This document shows positions 5,175 to 9,861 of a stretch of 9,861 nt of DNA, piece by piece. The DNA is from JAVKSL01 sp039583695 (GTDB lineage: Bacteria > Actinomycetota > Acidimicrobiia > Acidimicrobiales > JAJPHD01), in assembly GCA_039583695.1 (NCBI GenBank), contig JAVKSL010000091.1:1-9861 (forward strand), in the 5' to 3' direction. Within the stretch, counting starts at the first letter, position 1, and each line of letters starts with the position of its first letter. The notes beneath the pieces were generated by a model that ran no database searches, was not told the origin of the DNA, and saw only the letters and a list, made by a program, of their open reading frames with translations. A program made the position numbers and the translations under genes.

Positions 5175-5180
5175 TATCAT
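5175..5180 (+). promoter_or_regulatory. -10 box of the sortase gene, implying a leaderless transcript
   Basis: TATCAT lies seven bases before the ATG at 5188, so transcription should begin at or within a base or two of the start codon. There is no Shine-Dalgarno sequence in the short gap (CTCGCTC). Leaderless mRNAs are common in actinobacteria. The -35 is poorly conserved. Confidence 0.45.
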
Positions 5181-5187
5181 CTCGCTC

Positions 5188-6123
5188 ATGGGGCTGCGCA
5201 GGGGGGCCCGGATCGCCGGCCGACTCCTCATCATCGCCGGGCTTTTGGTCCTTGCCTTCGCCGCCTACGAGCTGTTCGGGACCAGCCTCCCCGAGGCCAG
5301 TAGCCAGCAGGCCCTCCAGCAACAATTCGCAAAGGAGCTCCGGGGTCCTCCGCCCACCCGCACATACCCGCCCACCCGCACATACCCGCCCACCACGGCG
5401 GCGGCCACCCAGCCCCCCAGTGGCAGCGCCATCGGGATCATCCGGGCGCCGACGATCAACCTGGACAAGGCTGTGGTGCAAGGCGTCGGCGAAACCGACC
5501 TGCAGGAGGGGCCAGGTCACTACCCCTCCACGCCCCTTCCCGGTCAGCCCGGCAACGTCGCCATCGCCGGGCACCGTACCACCTATGGCGCGCCCTTCTT
5601 CAGGCTCAACGAGCTGGCGACCGGAGAGCCGATCTATGTCACCACCACCCAGGGCACCTTCACCTACCGGGTCACCCGGAAGCACGTGGTGAGCCCCCGC
5701 GACGTAGCGGTGTTGGCTCCCACGCGCACGGCCACGTTGACCCTCACCACCTGCAACCCCCGCTACAGCGCCGCCCAGAGGCTCGTGGTGCAGGCCGTGC
5801 TGACCGGGAGCTCCCTTACACCGGCCCCGGCGCCGGTGGCTGCCACCCCGACCAGTGATGCCACCCCCGCTGGTGGCGCCACCCCCCCCGGTGCTGCCGC
5901 GGTGACGCAGCTGGCGGGGGGTGGCGGCCCTTGGCCCCCCGCCTTGGTCTGGGGGATCGCCCTGCTGGCAGGTGGCACCCTTACGTGGCTGCTCGCCAGG
6001 CGCTGGGGGCGCCACGGCCGGCTGCGTGGGCTACTGGGATATATCGCCGGCGCACCGTTCGTCCTCGTGCTGGCGTACATGTTCTTCGCCAGCGTCAGCG
6101 CACTGCTGCCCGCCAGCGTCTGA
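5188..6123 (+). CDS. Class E sortase with C-terminal membrane segments
   Basis: This 311-aa membrane transpeptidase cuts surface proteins at an LPXTG-like (class E: LAXTG) signal and links them to the cell wall or to pilins. An N-terminal membrane anchor spans residues 11-30. A Pro/Thr linker (54-78) contains an 18-bp repeat. The sortase fold runs from about 81 to 210, with catalytic His129 in IAGHRTTYGAPF, Cys189 in LTLTTCNP and a likely catalytic Arg198 in SAAQRLVV. The TYGAPF and TTCNPRYSA contexts are typical of class E. After a Pro/Ala/Thr spacer (211-250), two further membrane segments follow (252-270, 286-308), longer than the minimal enzyme but seen in some actinobacterial class E sortases. 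The ATG at 5188 is chosen because it directly precedes the basic-hydrophobic anchor; the frame stays open upstream, but there it overlaps the antitoxin debris. No LPXTG substrate is encoded in the window. Confidence 0.9.
   Translation: MGLRRGARIAGRLLIIAGLLVLAFAAYELFGTSLPEASSQQALQQQFAKELRGPPPTRTYPPTRTYPPTTAAATQPPSGSAIGIIRAPTINLDKAVVQGVGETDLQEGPGHYPSTPLPGQPGNVAIAGHRTTYGAPFFRLNELATGEPIYVTTTQGTFTYRVTRKHVVSPRDVAVLAPTRTATLTLTTCNPRYSAAQRLVVQAVLTGSSLTPAPAPVAATPTSDATPAGGATPPGAAAVTQLAGGGGPWPPALVWGIALLAGGTLTWLLARRWGRHGRLRGLLGYIAGAPFVLVLAYMFFASVSALLPASV
5350..5394 (+). repeat. 18-bp tandem repeat in the sortase linker (2.5 copies)
   Basis: The unit CCGCCCACCCGCACATAC is present twice plus a half copy and encodes PPTRTY-PPTRTY-PPT. 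Being a multiple of three it can change copy number without breaking the frame, altering only the length of the extracellular linker. Confidence 0.8.
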
Positions 6124-6164
6124 TCCCCGGGCGGCTCGACCAATCTGGCCCATCACACGCTCCC

Positions 6165-7319
6165 TCACACCAAGCCATGCGTCACCATCCAATAGCGGAT
6201 CTCGAACGCCGGACCGAGGGCGACGCCCTGGGACCTGTAAAAGCTCTCACGGCCGAGCACCTCGGTCGGGTTGCCCGCGCCTATCCCGCCGGTGGCGCAG
6301 TCGATGGAGAACTGCTCGGTGTTGATCACCACCTCAGGGATCACGCCCAGGCTTTCGAGGAAGTGGACCCAGTCCACGGCGTCGGCGGGCGTCATCCGGT
6401 TGTCGGAGGGCTGGCAGCTCGAGCCGGCGACATAGTCCTGCAGGTCCAGCACGGCAATACCTCCGCCGTGGGATGAAAGCCCCGCGAAGAGCCCGGTGAG
6501 GGAGCGACGCAGCCCGGCCATCCCGAGGGCGTTGTGGCTGTAGACCGAGTACGGGTACCAGAAGGCGGGGGACCACATGACCTGAGCGTGCGGTCGCAAC
6601 CTGGCGAAGGTCCTCAGCGCGGAGCCGAGCATGCTCGAATAGGCGGACTGGACCTGAGGGTAGTACAGCTCGTTCAGGTTCGCTTCGTAGCTGACGTACC
6701 AGTTGGTGACCACCTTGGGGTAGCGAGCCACGAACTGCCCGGCCACCGCGGCGGACACTTCGAGGTACCGTTTGACGAAGGCAGGGTCGACGATGCCCTG
6801 GACTTCAGCGTTCCCCGGCCCTGACCAGGCAGCCTCGACGGTCCCCACGAAGACGCGCCCGAAGCACGGATCTCGCGCCTCGCCGGGCAGGAAGCCTACG
6901 ATGGCGTCGATGTAGCTGGTGAGCAGGGTCCCGCCCGGCGTCGCCACGTCCTGCAGGACCAGGGTCCCGCCCCGGTTGGCGGGTGCCTGGCAGACCCGCC
7001 CGAGCCAGGCGACAAGGTCGGCCGGGGTGTAAGCCGGTGCCAGCGTGGACACCTGGACCATGAGGGAGGGCGGCGCCGCATGTTTCGTGGACAAAATCGC
7101 CGCCGACTTTAGCCCGCGCGCCGGGCTTGCCGCCACCAGGTTGCCGGGCTGCAGTGCCGCTCCAAATGCGAGCAGTGAGAGAAGTGCGAGAAGTGAGAGC
7201 ATGGCGGCTCCTGCGACACCCCTCAGCAGCGAACCGACCGGCACCGGCCTTGGGTTCGAGGTCACCCATACCTTGTCGGAAGATCGTGGTCGCCGCTTGA
7301 GGGCCCCAGAGCGTCTCAT
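6165..7319 (-). CDS. Membrane-anchored TIM-barrel-like protein, possible glycoside hydrolase
   Basis: This 384-aa protein starts at ATG 7319; an in-frame TTG two codons upstream at 7325 is an alternative. A basic N-terminus and one hydrophobic segment (about 30-58) place the rest outside the membrane. The body looks like a beta/alpha barrel: LMVQVSTLAPAY near its start, VVTNWYVSYEANLNELYYP (Glu212), AQVMWSPAFWYPYS, IAVLDLQDYVAG and PEVVINTEQFSIDC (Glu335). Two Glu residues at the ends of what would be strands 4 and 7 are the acid/base and nucleophile positions in clan GH-A glycosidases; the pattern also recalls DUF4434-type barrels. The exact family and substrate are not recognised. It lies between a sortase and a glycosyltransferase/exosortase operon, which suggests trimming of a surface polysaccharide. 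It converges with the sortase gene across 41 bases, without an obvious terminator. Confidence 0.65.
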   Translation of the reverse strand: MRRSGALKRRPRSSDKVWVTSNPRPVPVGSLLRGVAGAAMLSLLALLSLLAFGAALQPGNLVAASPARGLKSAAILSTKHAAPPSLMVQVSTLAPAYTPADLVAWLGRVCQAPANRGGTLVLQDVATPGGTLLTSYIDAIVGFLPGEARDPCFGRVFVGTVEAAWSGPGNAEVQGIVDPAFVKRYLEVSAAVAGQFVARYPKVVTNWYVSYEANLNELYYPQVQSAYSSMLGSALRTFARLRPHAQVMWSPAFWYPYSVYSHNALGMAGLRRSLTGLFAGLSSHGGGIAVLDLQDYVAGSSCQPSDNRMTPADAVDWVHFLESLGVIPEVVINTEQFSIDCATGGIGAGNPTEVLGRESFYRSQGVALGPAFEIRYWMVTHGLV

Positions 7320-7349
7320 GAGCAACGAGAAGCTATAGCTCTAGGGAGC

Positions 7350-7399
7350 AATCTCTGATTGCTGTATACTTGCCATTAGCTATCAGCTTATCAGAGATT
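7350..7399. promoter_or_regulatory. Probable operator/promoter: 10-bp perfect inverted repeat around a TATACA box
   Basis: AATCTCTGAT (7350-7359) and ATCAGAGATT (7390-7399) are perfect inverted copies 40 bp apart. Between them, on the - strand, lies TATACA (7368-7363), a good -10 box for the gene starting at 7319. The corresponding -35 would overlap the right arm (weak hexamer ATAAGC) and the transcription start the left arm. A dimeric regulator binding both arms would bracket the promoter. Confidence 0.5.
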
Positions 7400-7485
7400 T
7401 ATCCGGTGCACAACCTCACAAACAGATAGAGGATTGGCCAGATGGCGACCGGCTACCCCACAGGAGAGCCATAGGAGCTATCTCG

Positions 7486-7541
7486 CCCGTCGCCCGGCGC
7501 CCGTCGCCCGGCGCCCGTCGCCCGGCGCCCGTCGCCCGGCG
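7486..7541. repeat. 14-bp tandem repeat, four perfect copies
   Basis: The unit CCCGTCGCCCGGCG is repeated four times without change, followed by the first three bases of a fifth copy. It lies 86 bases from the stop of the glycosyltransferase gene, outside any supported gene. Fourteen is not a multiple of three, so it is not coding. There are no spacers, so it is not a CRISPR. Copy number may vary between strains. Confidence 0.85.
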
Positions 7542-7627
7542 CCCAGCGGAGGCGCGGAGGGGCGGTCAGCCAGGTGCTCGCTCCTGGATCAACACGTACG
7601 TTGGCTCCGGCTCCCCGTCACCGGAGT

Positions 7628-9256
7628 TCAATGCCGCCTGTGCTTGCCCCCCCTGTGCCGCCCCACGCCCGGACTGACCACGCGCTGCCGGGACGGCGTG
7701 CCCCGACCCCCAGGAGGTGCCCCACTGCGGCGCGACTCAGGACGTCCTGGATGCCGCAGGCTGGCCAGATGCTCCTGGGACACGGCGTCGAGGGAAGCCG
7801 CACCCGGCAAGGCGCTGGTGGCCGGCGCGCCGATCGGCACCAATACCCTCTCTGGTCCAGGGCGCGCGGCCGGATCAGGAGCGCGCTCCGGCCCCGGCAG
7901 GCAAGCCGCCTCACGCCCCGCCAGCCTGCTGGTCTTGTCCCAGCCCGCCCGCCCGATGAGCATCCGGCCGACGCCCCGCCAGGCGGCCAGGAAGTACAGG
8001 TAGTTGAACCCTACCGCCAGGTGCCCGTAGGCCAGGCCCTTCGGGAGGCTCACCTCGGGGTCGCGCCGGTGGTAGACGTAGCCTATCACCAGGTTGGGGA
8101 GGAAGGAGAGCAGGTACAGCGAGACCCCGTAGACGGCGCGGCTCGCCGCGCTCGTGCCGTAGATGCTGGGGCCCGCCGACGCCAGCTTGAGGGCGAGCTC
8201 GAGATACAGCAGGTGGATCAGCACCGACCAGATCAGCAGGAACAGCCACGGCACGACGAGATTGAGGCACAGCTCCAGGCACGCGGCGGTGGAGAGATGC
8301 GGCGTCGCCCAGATCTGTGGTATACGCCTCGCGCAGGTCATGTGACCCTGCAGCCAGCGTGTCCGTTGGCGGAGCAGCTGGCGTATTTGATCCAAGCCCT
8401 CCTGGTCCACCGAGGCATCGGGCGTGGTTCGCAGCGACCATCCCGCGACCCGAAGCGAGATGCCCAGGTCGAGATCCTCGGTCAGGGCGGCAGACCAGGG
8501 GTCCCGGCCGATGCTCAACAATGCGGAGAGCCGGCTGAACTGGCCGTTGCCGCCCAAACCGACGGTGCCGAACCTGTTGCGCCCCAGCTGGGTCAGCGCG
8601 GAGAGCCCCCAGAACTCCAGGTCCTGCATCCTTGTCAGCACCCGGTCGCGGTTGCGGATCCTCACCGCCAGCTGCACCCCTCCGAGGTGTGGTTCGGCCG
8701 CGAACATGGCGGCCACGTGGGCCGTGGCTCCCACCGACAGCCGCCCGTCTGCGTCCATCACCACCACCAGCACCCTGTCAGGGTTGAGCCCACGCCGCCG
8801 GGAGTCGCGCACGACCGCGCGAAAGCCCGAGTTGAGGGCCGGTCCCTTGCCCAGGCGAGCCTTGGGAAGCCGCCGCTCGACCACCAGCACCCGGCCGGCC
8901 GCGGCTGCCCGGGCCGCCCCTGCCGTGCCGTCTGAGCTCGCGTCGTCGACGACCACGATCACCGCGCCCGGGGCCTCGGCGAAGATGGCCCGCACCGTGC
9001 CTGCGATGACCGCCGCCTCGTTCAGGGCCGGGATGATGAAGTACAGCCAGGTGGCAGCTGGGACCCGAGATGGTGCCCGGCCGTCCGTGTCATCGGTGCC
9101 GGCGTAGTGGTGGGTGCGAGCCGCGTGGCCCAGAGAACTTCCTCCCCGGTGGAGCGCCCGCACGCCCGCGAACAGCCCGGCGAAGAAATACGCCAGCCCC
9201 AGGCAGATGAGGCCCAACCCGAGGACTGCCACGAGCTGGCTCAGCGCCTGGATCAC
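7628..9256 (-). CDS. Processive family 2 glycosyltransferase (membrane polysaccharide synthase type)
   Basis: This 542-aa protein starts at GTG 9256. I chose this start over the in-frame TTG at 9286 because GTGA overlaps the stop of the preceding small ORF. An N-terminal membrane segment (about 8-30) precedes a cytoplasmic GT-A domain with all the hallmarks: PALNE (76-80), VVVDDASSDGT (Asp104/105), VMDADG (168-170, metal-binding DxD), GGNGQF (235-240), TEDLDLG (259-265, catalytic base) and QRTRWLQG (297-304, the Q-x-x-R-W motif of processive enzymes). Three or more membrane segments follow (about 325-355, 371-395, 407-425). This is the layout of poly-N-acetylglucosamine, hyaluronan and cellulose synthases, which build and export a glycan at the inner membrane. 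The last 100 residues are a disordered-looking Pro/Arg/Gly tail. Which sugar it uses cannot be told. It is coupled to an exosortase-type gene. Confidence 0.9.
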   Translation of the reverse strand: MIQALSQLVAVLGLGLICLGLAYFFAGLFAGVRALHRGGSSLGHAARTHHYAGTDDTDGRAPSRVPAATWLYFIIPALNEAAVIAGTVRAIFAEAPGAVIVVVDDASSDGTAGAARAAAAGRVLVVERRLPKARLGKGPALNSGFRAVVRDSRRRGLNPDRVLVVVMDADGRLSVGATAHVAAMFAAEPHLGGVQLAVRIRNRDRVLTRMQDLEFWGLSALTQLGRNRFGTVGLGGNGQFSRLSALLSIGRDPWSAALTEDLDLGISLRVAGWSLRTTPDASVDQEGLDQIRQLLRQRTRWLQGHMTCARRIPQIWATPHLSTAACLELCLNLVVPWLFLLIWSVLIHLLYLELALKLASAGPSIYGTSAASRAVYGVSLYLLSFLPNLVIGYVYHRRDPEVSLPKGLAYGHLAVGFNYLYFLAAWRGVGRMLIGRAGWDKTSRLAGREAACLPGPERAPDPAARPGPERVLVPIGAPATSALPGAASLDAVSQEHLASLRHPGRPESRRSGAPPGGRGTPSRQRVVSPGVGRHRGGKHRRH

Positions 9257-9348
9257 GGCCGGACGCCCCGGGCTGCCCAGGTCCAACCGGCGGCCGCCAT
9301 TGCCCCGGCCAAGGCCACGCAGCGCCTTGCGAGCTCGGCGCCGCTCAT
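9253..9348 (-). CDS. 31-aa small protein coupled between exosortase and glycosyltransferase
   Basis: The ATG at 9348 shares its A with the TGA of the exosortase gene (TGATG). Its own TGA overlaps the GTG start of the glycosyltransferase (GTGA). The product is MSGAELARRCVALAGAMAAA-GWTWAARGVRP: a short polar start, a hydrophobic stretch of about 16-18 residues (CVALAGAMAAAGWTWAA) and a basic end, which looks like a single-pass membrane peptide. I recognise no family. The double start/stop coupling argues that it is translated and was kept for a reason, either as a partner of one neighbour or to relay ribosomes from one gene to the next. Confidence 0.5.
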   Translation of the reverse strand: MSGAELARRCVALAGAMAAAGWTWAARGVRP

Positions 9349-9861
9349 CACCGGAGAGGCACGCTGGGCTTGCGGTCCCAGCCGAGCAGCCATGCCAGCA
9401 TCACCAGGGCACCGGCAAAGGCAAGCAGGGTGACCAGGGATCCGAGGATCGTGTGCGACCAGGTGAAGCCGGCCCCCCCGTAGCGGTAGGTCGCCCAGGT
9501 GATCAGACCGATACGGCCCAGGTTGGCAGCGAACACGATCGCCGAGACGGCGACCGCGCCCAGGAACAGCCTGCCAGTGCGCACCCTGCCGCCAAGGGCA
9601 ACCACACCCACCACCATGAGCAGTGGACCCATCAGGATGGCCGAAGTGCACTCGCCGGTGATTATCAGCCCGGTGATGCGGGGGGTCCCCACCAGCCAGT
9701 AGAAGGTGTCGGTGCCGGGGACCCCAACCGTGTGGCTCCCGGTGATCAGGCCAGCGATCCGCGCGCTGAGCACGGTCTCGAGGGCCCGGACATCGGGGTC
9801 GAGGACGACGAGCACGACCCCCGCCGCGCAGAAGAGCGCCGCTGCGCCGAGCCCTCTGGCC
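9348..9861 (-). CDS. Exosortase/archaeosortase family transpeptidase (5' end outside window)
   Basis: The reading frame is open to the right edge. The 155 residues after an internal GTG at 9815 are preceded by 15 more hydrophobic residues in frame (ARGLGAAALFCAAGV), so the true start lies beyond 9861. Several membrane segments are visible. In residues counted from 9815, the exosortase triad is complete: Cys56 in IITGECTSAI, Arg101 in AANLGRIGLITW and His121 in FTWSHTILGS, in the family's C...R...H order and spacing between membrane helices. Exosortases process proteins with short C-terminal sorting signals (PEP-CTERM and relatives) and usually sit near exopolysaccharide genes, as here with a family 2 glycosyltransferase. 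No such substrate protein is in the window. It is the first visible gene of the - strand operon. Confidence 0.85.
   Translation of the reverse strand, partial: ARGLGAAALFCAAGVVLVVLDPDVRALETVLSARIAGLITGSHTVGVPGTDTFYWLVGTPRITGLIITGECTSAILMGPLLMVVGVVALGGRVRTGRLFLGAVAVSAIVFAANLGRIGLITWATYRYGGAGFTWSHTILGSLVTLLAFAGALVMLAWLLGWDRKPSVPLR

Larger units (their letters stand above)
7320..7627. other. Regulatory gap between the possible glycosidase and the end of the glycosyltransferase operon
   Basis: No gene was found. The left half (about 7325-7440) is markedly AT-rich for this window and holds the palindrome AGCTATAGCT (7331-7340), a 10-bp inverted repeat and a candidate promoter for the possible glycosidase. 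The right half is GC-rich and contains the four-copy 14-bp tandem repeat next to the 3' end of the glycosyltransferase gene. Confidence 0.5.

Noticed and set aside
4951..5187. In-frame N-terminal extension of the sortase ORF
   Set aside because: It overlaps the VapC/Phd remnants, lacks a signal or ribosome binding site, and the promoter -10 lies inside it; the anchor follows directly after ATG 5188.
4981..6015. 344-aa - strand ORF that includes the antitoxin fragment
   Set aside because: Only the last about 36 codons (from 5091) show antitoxin homology; the rest is the shadow of the sortase gene.
6124..6164. Terminator between the convergent sortase and possible glycosidase genes
   Set aside because: No stem-loop followed by a T-run could be found in the 41-base gap on either strand.
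7486..7541. Short regular repeats as a CRISPR array
   Set aside because: The units are directly adjacent without spacers and only 14 bp long.
7574..8935. 453-aa + strand ORF
   Set aside because: It lies entirely opposite the well-supported glycosyltransferase and is a typical Gln/Arg/His-rich shadow in high-GC DNA.

Overview
The window is high-GC DNA, most consistent with an actinobacterium. The evidence is GTG/TTG starts, a class E sortase whose -10 box lies almost on its start codon, a tRNA gene without an encoded CCA, and the core of an actinomycete integrative and conjugative element (AICE). I cannot name the genus.

Left part (1 to about 4365): the decayed right-hand part of an integrated element. 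Its right boundary is a displaced 3' half of a tRNA-Arg(ACG) gene, starting exactly in the anticodon loop (4324-4365). That is the usual scar of integration into a tRNA gene, so the rebuilt intact tRNA should lie left of the window. Inside are a truncated tyrosine integrase (163-921, + strand), an excisionase that appears to have a nonsense codon (943-1119, - strand), and the broken 3' end of an AICE replication initiator (1106-1424, - strand). The rep fragment overlaps xis in the normal rep-xis order. The integrase points towards xis instead of following it, so this end has been rearranged.

The cargo is an intact, tightly coupled three-gene operon on the - strand (3846 to 1667): a TIGR04255-family protein, a helix-turn-helix protein with an Xre/MbcA-like C-terminal region, and an unrecognised 256-aa protein with a Q-E-C-D-L motif. 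It is the best candidate here for an undescribed toxin-antitoxin-like or defence system. A remnant of a HepT-type toxin lies between it and the att scar.

Middle (4366-5187): toxin-antitoxin debris in what looks like the chromosomal flank. It holds an intact DUF2442 gene, the C-terminal end of a probable DUF4160 partner, the first part of a PIN (VapC) toxin, and a Phd-type antitoxin whose end has been deleted and joined to the VapC fragment.

Right part (5188-9861): apparently functional cell-surface genes. A class E sortase (+) converges with a membrane-anchored TIM-barrel-like possible glycosidase (-). An AT-rich regulatory gap with a perfect inverted repeat and a 14-bp tandem repeat follows. 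Then comes a - strand operon running in from the right edge: an exosortase/archaeosortase-family protease (5' end outside the window), a 31-aa probable membrane peptide, and a processive family 2 glycosyltransferase. All three overlap at stop and start codons, which suggests coupled synthesis of a surface polysaccharide or protein-sorting system.
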